Of a stretch of 64,000 nucleotides of DNA, positions 21,946 to 32,049 are shown piece by piece. The notes below the pieces were generated by a model. The model was not told the DNA's origin, did no database searches, and saw only the letters and a program-made list of their open reading frames with translations. Position numbers and translations under genes: made by a program. How positions within the stretch are numbered: position 1 is the first letter of the stretch; each line of letters opens with the position of its first letter. Origin of the DNA: Panulirus ornatus (Eukaryota; Arthropoda; Malacostraca; Decapoda; Palinuridae); contig NC_092250.1 in the NCBI RefSeq assembly GCF_036320965.1, positions 17,710,117 through 17,774,116 on the forward strand. The letters are read 5' to 3'.

Positions 21946-22218
21946 GCCAAGTAATGTGTATTTTCTCCTCTGGTTTGCTTGGAAGGTCGTATTACATCCA
22001 CCGTACGTCGCTTGTATGAGGTCTTTTACCTTTTACTGAGCGTCGTTATTACGGGAGGTAAACATGACAACGTTGAAGTGTTCTTTATATTACACAGCTG
22101 TTTCCTTCGTCTGATTGAGAAATTGACCAATTTGACCGAAGTGGATTCGGGTCAGCGGCATGTACAGTTTAGGTCTGTGGCTGAACCACTGTGATCTCCA
22201 GACTTTACTGTGGGTGTG

Positions 22219-22680
22219 CAATGGAATCATGGCTGACTGGAATGACAGGTGATGATCTGGAATGACAGTGGACTGTCTGGAATGAGAATGGACTGTCTGG
22301 AATGACAGAGGGTGATCTGGAATGACTGAAGATGGTCTGGAATGAGAATGGACTGTCTGGAATGACAGAGGGTGATCTGGAATGACTGAAGATGGTCTGG
22401 AATGAGAATGGACTGTCTGGAATGAGAATGGACTGTCTGGAATGACAGGTGATGGTCTGGAATGACAGGTGATGGTCTGGAATGAGAATGGACTGTCTGA
22501 AATGACAAGAGGGTGATCCGGAATGACAGGTGATGGTCTGGAATGAGAATGGACTGTCTGGAATGACAGAGTGTGATCTGGAATGATCGAGGATGACAAC
22601 TGGATGGTCTGGAATGCCAGAGACCGGGTGTGGAATGACACAGGCTGTGGGAGGCGGGTCGCCTGTGGAATGTTCAGAGA
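22219..22680. repeat. 17-20 bp minisatellite carrying TGGAATG in nearly every unit
   Basis: Units such as TCTGGAATGACAGAGGGTGA and TCTGGAATGAGAATGGACTG alternate. I count 19 TGGAATG words plus one CGGAATG from 22238 to 22673; the last is TGGAATGT (22666-22673). GGAATG is the TEAD/Scalloped core. The array lies 5.5 kb upstream of the Expanded-like start codon. Function is inference, since any motif in a tandem unit is repeated automatically. Confidence 0.93.
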
Positions 22681-22735
22681 GGAGAACAGGCGGACGGGTT
22701 GGACCAGCAGGTCTCATCTGTATGTCTGAGGGATG

Positions 22736-22738
<3 letters not shown>

Positions 22739-22829
<91 letters not shown>

Positions 22830-22839
22830 CACACACACA

Positions 22840-22894
<55 letters not shown>
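22739..22894. repeat. compound (GA)n-(CA)n microsatellite
   Basis: (GA)n to 22826, GAGC, then (CA)n to 22894 with one TA interruption. Confidence 0.97.
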
Positions 22895-22896
<2 letters not shown>

Positions 22897-22947
22897 CTAG
22901 GCGCTTACTCGACATGAAGTAAATGTGAAGATCCAGATGTAGGAAGT

Positions 22948-22949
<2 letters not shown>

Positions 22950-22995
<46 letters not shown>
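22950..22995. repeat. (GT)n microsatellite
   Basis: About 22 GT copies. Confidence 0.97.
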
Positions 22996-22996
<1 letters not shown>

Positions 22997-23139
22997 TCAG
23001 GAGAGAGTGGGCGGGATGGTGAGGTGTGGAGTGAGGAGGGGCGGGACCGCAGACTGAGTACGGACGCTCCTGAGGGAATAACAATGTCCAGAAATCGGGA
23101 TTACTGAACTGTGGGGGAAGCTCCCCACCTGACTCCCTC

Positions 23140-23225
23140 CCTCCAGCACCAGAACTGTGGAATCCCCTTCTACTCTTCGTCTTTCCCTCCTTCCTATAAT
23201 CTTCCTACCTTTCCAATAGTAGTGC
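23140..23225 (+). pseudogene. short retrotransposon ORF-tail remnant
   Basis: CTGTGGAATCCCCTTCTACT reads L-W-N-P-L and is followed by F-V-F-P, then a frame break. It resembles the tail at 18740. Confidence 0.35.
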
Positions 23226-23288
23226 TGAAGTGGTACTCTCGGGTCTTGCTGTAGTCAAGACGTATGTTAAGTACTGCTCTTGCTGTGG

Positions 23289-23680
23289 TCTAGTAGTGGG
23301 CTCTGGTGTGGTCTAGATGTGATCCTAGTAGTGGGCTCTGGTGTGGTCTAGATGTGATCCTAGTAGTGGGCTCTGGTGTGGTCTAGATGTGATCCTAGTA
23401 GTGGGCTCTGGTGTGGTCTAGATGTGATCCTAGTAGTGGCCTCAGGTGTGGTCTAGATGTGATCCTAGTAGTGGGCTCTGGTGTGGTCTAGATGTGATCC
23501 TAGTAGTGGGCTCTGGTGTGGTCTAGATGTGATCCTAGTAGTGGCCTCAGGTGTGGTCTAGATGTGATCCTAGTAGTGGGCTCTGGTGTGGTCTAGATGT
23601 GATCCTAGTAGTGGCCTCTGGTGTGGTCTAGATGTGATCCTCGTAGTGGCCTCTGGTGTGGTCTAGATGTGATCCTAGTT
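23289..23680. repeat. 35-bp minisatellite, about 11 copies
   Basis: Unit GATCCTAGTAGTGGGCTCTG then GTGTGGTCTAGATGT, period 35 (23351 and 23386). Degenerate copies continue to about 23880. Confidence 0.97.
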
Positions 23681-24019
23681 GTAGTTTCTCTGATATAGAA
23701 CTGCTGTGATCTTAGTAGTGATCTCTCTTAATACGGTTTAGATGTGATCTTAGCCAGTGGTCTGTCTGATGGAGTATATATGTAATCGTAGCAGGTGTTT
23801 CTGATGTAGTCCAGGTGTGATCTTAGTGGTCTCAGAAGTCTACATGTGTGATCTTGGATGTAGAGATGTGATCTTACAACAGTAGTAGTTGCCTGGTGGC
23901 GTGGTTGGATTAATTTGTTTTTCCTCCCACGGGTGTTGTGTTATCTCGTGGTCTGTGTTGTGGTCTGAGGCTCGAGCCGGGTCTTCGTGTGGCGAGGGGG
24001 GGGGTGGGGGGAGGGCCCA

Positions 24020-24360
24020 CAATGCTAACCATGACACCATGACGATGGTAACATGGTAGTGTTGAGGGTTGCAAGGTATTAAACATAATGGTCGTACGGT
24101 AATACTCACGGTAACGTGGTGTGTTAATGGTAACTAGGTCATGTTAATGGTTGTATCGTGTTAACGATAATGGGTCATATTGATGGTTTTATGTCCTTGA
24201 CATAATGGTAATATTGATGCTTACATGGCCTTAACATCATGGCAATGATGAAACGGACAAAATGTTAGAATTCTTCCACCACGTCGTTAATAAGTGTTAA
24301 GCAGTGTTAACCTTGTTAATAAATGTTAAGCAGTTTAACCTTGTGACATGATGGTCATAT
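24020..24360. repeat. degenerate ATGGTAAC-type repeat
   Basis: Loose recurrence of ACATGGTAA, GTGTTAATGGTAA and TTGATGG words without a fixed period, which looks like an old array. Confidence 0.5.
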
Positions 24361-24404
24361 AATCATAACAAACATAAATATTCAGTAAGCTGATGACTTA
24401 AGGA

Positions 24405-24457
24405 TGACGTCACGTCGATGAACACATCAGTGACGCAACTGGGAGGAGTTGACGTCA
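24405..24457. promoter_or_regulatory. two CRE palindromes TGACGTCA
   Basis: TGACGTCA occurs at 24405-24412 and 24450-24457, 45 bp apart, in unique sequence. A third copy is at 20373-20380. The word matches the CREB/ATF site. No promoter is demonstrated. Confidence 0.3.
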
Positions 24458-24792
24458 GTGCTCTGGTTCCTAAACATGGCTTTTTCGATTCGATCCTGTT
24501 TTTGTTCTTATGACCGATCTATACGGGCAGGATACGAACCCCTTCACTGCTCTCACCAGTCAATGACGTATGTTGCAAGAGACGACATGCTTGACCCACA
24601 GGCCATAAATATAACTAATTACATTGTGGTTTGCTTTTTTGTGGTAATCCATGTAATTATAGTATACATTGCTCAAGGGCTATTATGACATAATTATTTT
24701 TCTTATTGCAATGGTTATGAGACTAAGGTGTTCTGGTACATGATTCGTTTATACAAGTTATTCAGACGCATCTACATACAGAGATCGACCAT

Positions 24793-24795
<3 letters not shown>

Positions 24796-24827
<32 letters not shown>
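24796..24827. repeat. (CA)n microsatellite
   Basis: About 16 CA copies, immediately 5' of the SINE head. Confidence 0.96.
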
Positions 24828-24828
<1 letters not shown>

Positions 24829-24829
<1 letters not shown>

Positions 24830-24981
24830 CCGTGGTGTAGCGGTTAACGCTAATGACCGTCACGCATGCATGGGTTCGAATCCTGGTCGCGGCAGCCGAT
24901 CCACAGTCCACCCAGCTGTTCATCCTCCCCTAAGGGCTGGTCGATAGAATGGGTACCTAGCATAGGCTAGAATGCGCGCGC

Positions 24982-24982
<1 letters not shown>
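24829..24982 (+). mobile_element. tRNA-derived SINE
   Basis: The head (24829-24894) has a Pol III A-box-like stretch TGGTGTAGCGGTTAACG (24833-24849) and a perfect B box GGTTCGAATCC (24873-24883). A D-arm TAGC/GCTA and a short acceptor-like pairing can be drawn, but the anticodon stem is poor, so it is a tRNA relic and not a working tRNA. The body has CAGCTGTTCATCCTCCCC and GAATGGGTACCTAGC. It runs into (GT)n at 24984. Body fragments recur near 18186 and 54318. Confidence 0.75.

Positions 24983-24983
<1 letters not shown>

Positions 24984-25021
<38 letters not shown>
24984..25021. repeat. (GT)n microsatellite at the SINE 3' end
   Basis: About 19 GT copies. Confidence 0.96.
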
Positions 25022-25024
<3 letters not shown>

Positions 25025-25054
25025 CATAGGAGTAAAGACATGGTACATATATAT

Positions 25055-25134
25055 ACAAGGTTAAGAAGACGGGGCAACACGAGTGTAAAACTCTCTCTCT
25101 CTCCGTAGCACACAAACAGTAACCACATGCACGT

Positions 25135-25137
<3 letters not shown>
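25055..25137 (+). mobile_element. CR1/L2-like 3' tail fragment
   Basis: GGGGCAACACGAGTGTAAAA then CTCTCTC..CCGTAGCACA matches the 3' end described at 3560. It is followed by (CA)n. Confidence 0.6.

Positions 25138-25176
<39 letters not shown>
25138..25176. repeat. (CA)n microsatellite abutting a retrotransposon tail
   Basis: About 19 CA copies. Confidence 0.96.
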
Positions 25177-25178
<2 letters not shown>

Positions 25179-25439
25179 GTATGCACATCCTTTTAGTCTT
25201 GAAACCAGTTTGATGATACCAAAGGTAAACAATTCTTTGAAAGATACAATGGTAAAACAATCAGAGGATATGACATGAACTTCAGAAACTGATCACAAAA
25301 ACATATGTGTAAGATATATAAAGAAGTATTTTCATAATGTAAGATTGAGGAATGAATGGAATAAAGTGAACGTGGACAATGTGAATGCTGAGTTAATATA
25401 CGCTTGAACAGTTTTTTGACAACGTTCAAGAGGTGTGAA

Positions 25440-25850
25440 GTGAATAATTACACCTCTCCGTACAGTACAAATAAGTAATTACATATAGATAATGAGTAAT
25501 TACACCTCTCCGTACAGTACAAATAAGTAATTACATATAGATAATGAGTAATTACACCTCTCCTTACAGTACATATAAGTAATTACAAACAGATGAGTAA
25601 TTATATCTCTCCGTACGGTACAAAGAGGTAATTACACAGACAATGAGTAATTACCCCTTTCTGTACAGTACAAATAGGTAATTACATCTCTTCGTACGGT
25701 ACAAATAGGTAATTACACAGATAATGAGTAATTACACCTCTCCGTACAGTACAAATAGGTAATTACAGACATAATGAGTAATTACACCTCTCCGTACAGT
25801 ACAAATAGGTAATTACAAACAGATACTGAGTAATTACACAAGCCCTCATC
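25440..25850 (+). repeat. about 45-52 bp minisatellite derived from a retrotransposon 3' end
   Basis: About 9 units of GAGTAATTACACCTCTCCGT then ACAGTACAAATAGGTAATTA. The segment CTCTCCGTACAGTACAAATA with GGTAATTACA is the terminal segment of the CR1/L2-like elements elsewhere in this window (compare 3640-3690 and the complement of 21130-21180). The array is therefore an amplified retrotransposon terminus. Confidence 0.9.
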
Positions 25851-26477
25851 AATACAGGAGAAGCATAACAGTTTAGTGGAGCGAGCGCGGGAAGTCAGGT
25901 GTTCAAGCTTTAACACTTCAAAAAAAAAAAGAGAAAAACCTCTCCTCTCTTTAAGCCTGGACGTGAGCACTTGGACCGCTCTACCATCCTCATTACTGCA
26001 GAAAAACCAGACTTCATTATGTAAACACCAGCTGCAGTTTACACTGGAACCGCAGACAACGCAACTGCATCACACAAATAAAATAAATAAATATATAAAA
26101 CAAACAAACAACAATTTGCGAGGAACTGGGTGGGATGAAACGCAACAAGTGTCTGTTGTGTTTGTTTGTTTCTCTGCACTTGACCTTGACTTGGTCGGCG
26201 GGTTGGCACGGAATCTGACCCCGCTGGTATTCTACGACGGCTTGATGGTCATCACTGTCGCTCACAGATGACCCAGCTTGACCTCCCGGGCTGGGGTGGG
26301 GGAGGGGGGAGGAAGAGGGTGGGGTGGTGGGGGGGGAGGAGGAGGGCGTATAGTGGTATAATGTGTGGCTGGGGAGGGAAGCCGGGCGTGCAGGGTTGTG
26401 GACGAGTCTTGGCCCGGTGTCATGATCCTAGCATTCCGACGCACTGACTCATGACCAGTTACTTCCACACCTGCACG
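25851..26477. other. unique sequence, no feature recognised
   Basis: AT-rich to 26100, then mixed, with a G-rich run at 26290-26345. No exon can be defended. Confidence 0.4.
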
Positions 26478-26530
26478 CACACACACACACACACGCACAC
26501 GCGCACACACACACACACACACACACACAT
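26478..26530. repeat. (CA)n microsatellite with CG interruptions
   Basis: CA run interrupted by GCACACGCG. Confidence 0.95.
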
Positions 26531-26720
26531 GACCCCGTGTACGCCGGCCTCGCACCTACACGAGCCTTCACACACGCCCTCTGGGGCGTCCCGCGGCCGA
26601 CCGGGCACGCAGCGCCCACCTCGCTTGTCTCATCGCTACTGACGCTCGGGCGTCCGCCCGTCCTCACCAGCTACACCGCCCGCCGTCTCCTGTTATTCTG
26701 CCGGACGGGGTGGCGTTATT
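26530..26720. promoter_or_regulatory. CpG-rich unique block upstream of exon 1
   Basis: Dense CG dinucleotides, for example GGCGTCCCGCGGCCGACCGG near 26584 and CGGGCGTCCGCCCGTCC near 26647. It lies 1.5 kb upstream of the acceptor of the first coding exon. It is a candidate promoter or non-coding exon by position and composition only. Confidence 0.3.
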
Positions 26721-26880
26721 CGGCCGGCGGGTACCATTATCCTCCCCGACTGATCGTGTTATCCATCCGGATGGTCGCGTTATACTGCCGGCTGGTGGCG
26801 TTATCCTGCCGGCTGGTGATGGATACCCTGACGGCATTATTTTGCTGATCCTGCCGCTATGATGACGGACGGTGGTGTTA
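26690..26880. repeat. degenerate about 21-bp repeat, GTTATCCTGCCGGCTGGTG
   Basis: About 7 diverged copies of a GGTGGCGTTATCCTGCCGGC-like unit. The following 26880-27240 is AT-rich and unique. Confidence 0.7.
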
Positions 26881-27244
26881 TCCTCGGCTCAACTGGTGTT
26901 TATTTTGTTCTCCTGCAACTGTCTGCTTGTCTTTGTTATTGTTTACACCTTTATCTACATCACCCCAACGCTAAATGTAAAGTTATGACATCAACATACC
27001 ATACTTCATAAGATACGTTAAGGATATTTTGTGTAGGACGTTTATGTTGACTAATTAGATATAGATAATAAGTAGATATAGATCATTTCAAATTGTTTTC
27101 ATCTCATATTTATGTCATGGTTCAATTATGTAGGATGTTGATAATGTATTACATGTTGCTTTTTATCATGTAAGCCCAGTAAAACCTAGCTACACTTTGT
27201 AGAGATGGTATCGAGTCTGATGAACTATTTCACTTAACGATTTT

Positions 27245-27960
27245 ATAATACTATAACCTCCATGGCACCATAATCTCTCCTCATCACCATGATGGCACCA
27301 TAACTTCCCCTCACCACCATGATGGAACCATAACTCCCCCTCACCACCATGATGGAACCATAACTCCCCCTCACCACCATGATGGCACCATATCTCCCCC
27401 TCACCACCATGATGGAACCATAACTCCCCCTCACCACCATGATGGCACCATATCTCCCCCTCACCACCATGATGGCACCATATCTCCCCCTCACCACCAG
27501 GATGGAACCATAACTCCCCATCATCACCATGATGGCACCATAACTCCCCCTCACCACCATGATGGCACCATATCTCCCCCTCACCACCATGATGGAACCA
27601 TAACTCCCCCTCACCACCATGATGGCACCATATCTCCCCCTCACCACCAGGATGGAACCATAACTCCCCATCATCACCATGATGGCACCACAACCCCTCC
27701 TTACCACCAAGATGGAACCATAACTCCCCCTCACCATGATGGCACTATAATCCCCCTCACCAACAACACAGCACCATAACCCTCTTACTTTCATGACAAT
27801 AACTCCATCACCCCCGTAATGGCACCATAACCCACTCACCCCTACCGTGATAGGGCCATACCCCCTGCCACTACCACCATTATGGCACCATAACCTCAAC
27901 GCCACTACCATCATGGCACAATGAGTGGCAACCTAACCCCCCCCTGCACCAACATCATGG
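27245..27960. repeat. 30-bp minisatellite, about 20 copies, degrading toward exon 1
   Basis: Unit CACCATGATGGCACCATAAC then TCCCCCTCAC, period 30. It is regular to about 27700 and then decays. Stray CACCATAACC and GGCACCATAA words continue to 28145, just before the first coding exon. Confidence 0.96.
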
Positions 27961-28009
27961 CACCATCATCTCCTCACCATCATAATGACATCCAAAACCC
28001 CAGCATCTG

Positions 28010-28072
28010 TCTTTCCTCCTCCCCCTGTAAGCCTTGAACGAGGCCTCATGATCAGTGTGGTGTCAGGGGCAG
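28010..28072 (+). repeat. decayed duplicate of the exon 1 acceptor and start region
   Basis: CTCCCCCTGTAAGCCTTGAA, then GATCAGTGTGGTGTCAGGGG, parallels CTCCCCCCTGCAGGCCTTGA, then GATCAGTATGGTGTCAGGGA, at 28155-28205. In this copy the acceptor AG is lost (GTAAG in place of GCAGG) and the start ATG is GTG. The offset is 138 bp. The interval between holds repeats related to the 30-bp array. Confidence 0.8.
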
Positions 28073-28168
28073 CAACCACCACACCACCCCACCCTCACTA
28101 CTATGGTGGCACCATAACCCCACCACCATGACGGCACCATAATTACCGTGTCTCTCTCCCCCCTGCAG

Positions 28169-28295
28169 GCCTTGAGCATGGGCTAGGATCAGTATGGTGT
28201 CAGGGAGTGCGGTGGGAGGCGGCGCGGTCACTCCACAGCACAAGTATGTGTCGGTCACCCTCATCACGGACGAGACGCTCACTTTCGCCGCTGAG
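28169..28295 (+). CDS. ex: Expanded-like FERM protein, first coding exon (5' UTR part and codons 1-34)
   Basis: The exon follows a pyrimidine-rich acceptor (TCTCTCTCCCCCCTGCAG, AG at 28167-28168) and ends at a consensus donor GTGAGT at 28296, phase 0. The start ATG is 28194-28196 with A at -3 and G at +4. An in-frame TGA at 28173-28175 rules out an earlier start in this exon, and a three-codon upstream ORF (ATG GGC TAG) begins at 28178. The peptide is a Gly/Ala-rich lead, then KYVSVTLITDETLTFAAE, the first beta strands of the F1 ubiquitin-like lobe of a FERM domain. Known of the family: Expanded acts at the apical cortex with Merlin and Kibra to turn on Hippo signalling. Orthology rests on the combined three-exon peptide. 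The start exon having an acceptor implies a non-coding exon upstream that I cannot identify. Confidence 0.85.
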
Positions 28296-28299
28296 GTGA

Positions 28300-28505
28300 G
28301 TCACTTTCAAGGGCTGAGGGGAGTCCTCAGCCCCTGTGTTAGCTAGGAGATGTCCTTTCAGGCCCTGTGGTAGCTAGGACAAGCCCTTTGAGGCCCTGTG
28401 GTAGCTAGGACAGGCCCTTTCAGGCCCTGTGGTAGCTAGGACAGGCCCTTTCAGGCACTGTGGTAGCTAGGAGAGGCCCGTCTACCACTGTGGCAGCTAG
28501 GGAGG
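28300..28505. repeat. 31-bp minisatellite immediately after exon 1
   Basis: About 6 units of GGCCCTGTGGTAGCTAGGAC then AGGCCCTTTCA, beginning some 35 bp inside intron 1. Confidence 0.9.
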
Positions 28506-28649
28506 CCTCCTCAGTCACAGTACAAGCTAAGTGGCTAGGAGGCCTCAGCCATAGTGCTAACCAGGTCTTCACGACGCCATATATGTGGGGTGCCAGTTGG
28601 ATGGTAGCCTCACCACCAGGCTGTCTCTACCTCTTTCATGACAGTGGAA

Positions 28650-28745
28650 CACGTAAGGGGGGTCTCTCCGTCACGTAAGGGGGGTCTCTCCGTCATGTAA
28701 GGGGGGTCTCTCCGTCACGTAAGGGGGTCTCTCCGTATTCCCCAA
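28650..28745. repeat. about 24-bp minisatellite, 4 copies
   Basis: Unit ACGTAAGGGGGGTCTCTCCG. Each unit contains GTAAGG, a weak donor-like word. Confidence 0.85.
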
Positions 28746-28839
28746 AGGGACCTCTTGCTGTACATTCTCCAGGGGGGGACTTTCCCCCAACGTACACTTC
28801 TCGATGGTTCCCACGTCACACTCCCCCAGTCGGGTCTCC

Positions 28840-29185
28840 CCACATTCCTCACGTCAGAACATCACCTACGTGTCGCCAAGAACACCCCCAGAACAGCGCT
28901 ACCTCTGCATTCAAATCACCCGCCTCCGGTACTCGCAACGTGCCTGAAGATTGCCGAAGCGCACACCTCCAGCTCTTCCCAGGACACGAGCCTTCCTTCC
29001 TCACTCGTCCTGCAAACTGGGGCACGAGCTCTCCAAAACTGCCGATGCACTCGTTTTCCTCCCCGAGCACTCTCATGTCTCGCTTACCCTTGTTGCCAGG
29101 GCCCTCTGGAATCCCCTCGGGGTTCTTCCCCAAGTGCTCCACTTTAACCAGAGGATCACCGCACACTGTGCACACTTCCTGGGGC
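28840..29185 (+). pseudogene. retrotransposon ORF-tail remnant (tentative)
   Basis: A non-repetitive, C-rich open stretch reads LVARALWNPLGVLPQVLHF near 29085-29145. The A-L-W-N-P-L element resembles the C-terminal W-N-x-L-P element of the tails at 18740 and 23140. An over-long open frame continues into the next array, so its ends mean nothing. It could also be unrelated unique DNA. Confidence 0.3.
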
Positions 29186-29394
29186 CCCTCTACCACTATA
29201 CAGCCCATGGTGATATCCCATACAGCGCTCTACAGGGCAGGGCGGGGTCCTTCCGTCGTCACACTCCCTTATAGACCGGCCCTCTACATTACACTATCCA
29301 TGGTGCGCCCTTTAGGGAGATACACACTACATTGTCCCGGAGGAAAACCTTTGTTACAGTCACGGGGAGCTAACACATTCTTACATTCATTACA

Positions 29395-29955
29395 CCATGG
29401 GATGTCCTACAGCCTTACCAGGAAGACCTCCTCAATTACACACATACCACGGGGGTCCTACAGCCTTACCAGGAAGACCTCCTCAACTACACACATACCA
29501 CGGGGGTCCTACAGCCTTACCAGGAAGACCTCTTCAACTACACATATCATTGGGGTCCTACAGCCTTACCAGGAAGACCTCCTCAACTACACATACCACA
29601 GGGGTCTTACAGCCTTACAAAGAAGACCTCCTCAACTACACATACCACGGGGGGTCCTACAGCCTTACCAGGAAGACCTCAACTGCACACATACCACGGG
29701 GGGTCCTACAGCCTTACCAGGAAGACCTCCTCAACTACACATACCACGGGGGGTCCTACAGCTTTACCAGGAAGACCTCAACTACACACATATCACGGGG
29801 GGTCCTACAGCCTTACTAGGAAGACCTCCTGAACTACACATACCACGGGGGGTCCTACAGCTTTACCAGGAAGACCTCAACTACACACATATCACGGGGG
29901 GTCCTACAGCCTTACTAGGAAGACCTCCTGAACTACACATACCACGGGGGCGCTC
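29395..29955. repeat. about 48-61 bp minisatellite, about 10 copies
   Basis: Unit GTCCTACAGCCTTACCAGGA then AGACCTCCTCAACTACACAC and ATACCACGGGG, with a CTC deletion in alternate copies in the right half, which forms a dimer of about 110 bp. Confidence 0.93.
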
Positions 29956-30235
29956 GCCTCCGTCAGGCTAGGGTTTTCCCGGGCTCTCCTGCGTCTTCCT
30001 GGTAGTCTCACAGTCCCGCCTACCCTCCCTCACCCTCGCTTTATTCCTTTCCTCTTTCCCTCCTTCCCTCCGCTGGGTCTCTCCCTCCGTCTGTGTCTCT
30101 CCCCTGTACGTGACGTCCGCGCAAGGCTCCGGGAAGTAATTCTGTGTTTCTTCCTAAAAGAAGGGCACTGATGACCGCAGGAACCACGTGTGAGACGCAG
30201 GTACAATGTATTACACCTTGTGGCCGGTTATGGGC

Positions 30236-30260
30236 GTGTGTGTGTGTGTGTTCGCCCGAG

Positions 30261-30312
<52 letters not shown>
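30236..30312. repeat. (GT)n then (CA)n, inverted simple repeats
   Basis: A short GT run (30236-30250), 14 bp spacer, then (CA)n to 30312. Sequence 29956-30235 and 30313-30525 is unique with no call. Confidence 0.95.
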
Positions 30313-30315
<3 letters not shown>

Positions 30316-30689
30316 CAGGGAGGAGCCCTGCGCTGCCCCGTCCATCTCAGATCTGTCATCAAGAGTACTGTTCACTTTCACTTTCGGTACAGAGTACTCG
30401 GGCACACACTTTTCTACAAGTGATTGTAAAGTGATTCCAACAGATCCATGAAAGTGAGAGTATGTAGCACATATTTTTGAAAGTAGCTGGCGCTTTGGTT
30501 GTGGTGTTACGTGATGCCTGGTGTGTTATCATGTGTGTGTGTGTGTGTGTGTGGGAGTCGCTACCTCACGCGTGTTACCCCTTCATCCCTCCACATACCA
30601 TGACACAACTCAGGTACGTCAATGATATGGCAGGCCAACTTTATTCTCTTCCGTGAAGATGGTTCCACCTTTCGTTGTAATGGTTCCTG

Positions 30690-31030
30690 CCCTTACATCA
30701 TTATCATACTTCCAGTACACTATAACACTCACCTTATAGTATAACATTTCTCTTACATCAACATCCTTCCAGTACACTATAGCACTTCCCTTTCAGTATA
30801 ACTCTTGTCGTACATTATCCTACTTCCAGTACACTATAGCACTTCCCTTTCAGTATAACACTTGTCGTACATTATCCTACTTCCAGTACACTATAGCACT
30901 TCCCTTACAGTATAACATTTGTACATTATCCTACTTCCAGTACACTATAGCACTTCCCTTACAGTATGACACTTCCACTACATTATCACACTTCCCTACA
31001 CTGCCATAATCCCCTTACAGTATCACACTT
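30690..31030. repeat. about 57-bp minisatellite, 5-6 copies
   Basis: Unit CTTCCAGTACACTATAGCAC then TTCCCTTACAGTATAACACT and TGTACATTATC. A short (GT)n run lies at 30533-30552. Confidence 0.9.
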
Positions 31031-31091
31031 CCCTTGCTCTACAGGACAATACCCGTACACTACCACAGTACCTCCCTCCACTACGACTGGC

Positions 31092-31095
<4 letters not shown>

Positions 31096-31162
<67 letters not shown>
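31096..31162. repeat. (GA)n microsatellite
   Basis: Pure GA for about 67 bp. Confidence 0.97.
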
Positions 31163-31165
<3 letters not shown>

Positions 31166-31299
31166 GTGTTAACCAACAGATGACCAGGTGGAGGCATTAA
31201 CAATGGGTTCTACGGCGACAATAACCGTGTACAGAAGACACATTGACGCGTCTCAAGACGTGAGGTTCAGCCTCGGCCGCTTTCTTGGCGGGAACGACA

Positions 31300-31490
31300 G
31301 ATGAGGTTACCGTCTCCTGGAAACGACAGGTGACGTACCGTCTCCTGGGAACGACAGGTGACGTACCGTCTCCCGGGAACGACAGGTGACGTACCGTCTC
31401 CTGGGAACGACAGACGAGGTACCGTCTCCTGGGAACGACAGGTGAGGTACTGTCTCACGCAAACGACAGGTGACGTACCGTCTCCCTCCA
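31300..31490. repeat. 28-bp minisatellite, 7 copies
   Basis: Unit GAACGACAGGTGACGTACCG then TCTCCTGG, period 28. Confidence 0.95.
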
Positions 31491-31574
31491 CGAAGAACAA
31501 CATGGAAAACCCCTCAAGCCCAGAGAGAGAACGACCGCGAACCTCCAAGCAGGAGGGAACGACATGCAATCCTC

Positions 31575-32045
31575 GTCCCAGCACGACACGCAGGTCCTCC
31601 CGTCCAGCACGACACGCAGGTCTTCCCATCCAACACGACACGCAGGTCCTCCCGTTCAGCACGACACGCAGGTCTTCCCATCCAGCACGACACGCAGGTC
31701 CTCCCGTCCAGCACGACACGCAGGTCCTCCCGTCCAGCACGACCCGCAGGCCCTCCCGTCCAGCACGACACGCAAGTTCTCCCGTCCAGTACGACCCGCA
31801 GGCCCTCCCGTCGAGCACGACACGCAGGTCCTCCCGTCCAGCACGACACGCAGGCCCTCCCGTCCAGCACGACACGCAAGTTCTCCGGTCCAGCACGACA
31901 CGCAGGCCCTCCCGTCCAGCACGACACGCAAGTTCTCCCGTCCAGCACGACCCGCAGGCCCTCCCGTCCAGCAAGACACGCAGGTCCTCCCGTCCAGCAC
32001 GACACGCAGGTCCTCCCGTCCAGCACGACACGCAGGTCCTCCAGG
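31575..32045. repeat. 26-bp minisatellite, 18 copies
   Basis: Unit CCAGCACGACACGCAGGTCC then TCCCGT, period 26. Units alternate between CAGGTCC, CAGGCCC and CAAGTTC. Open frames on both strands are repeat artefacts. It shares CACGACACGC-type wording with family M21, but the unit is different. Confidence 0.96.
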
Positions 32046-32049
32046 TGAG

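Noticed and set aside
24829..24894. Functional tRNA gene
   Set aside because: The A and B boxes are good, but the anticodon stem pairs poorly, and a SINE body follows with other copies in the window.
28650..28745. Extra donor sites (GTAAGG) after exon 1
   Set aside because: They belong to a separate 24-bp array about 350 bp into the intron and do not copy the exon 1 border, so they are not counted as exon-edge duplicates.
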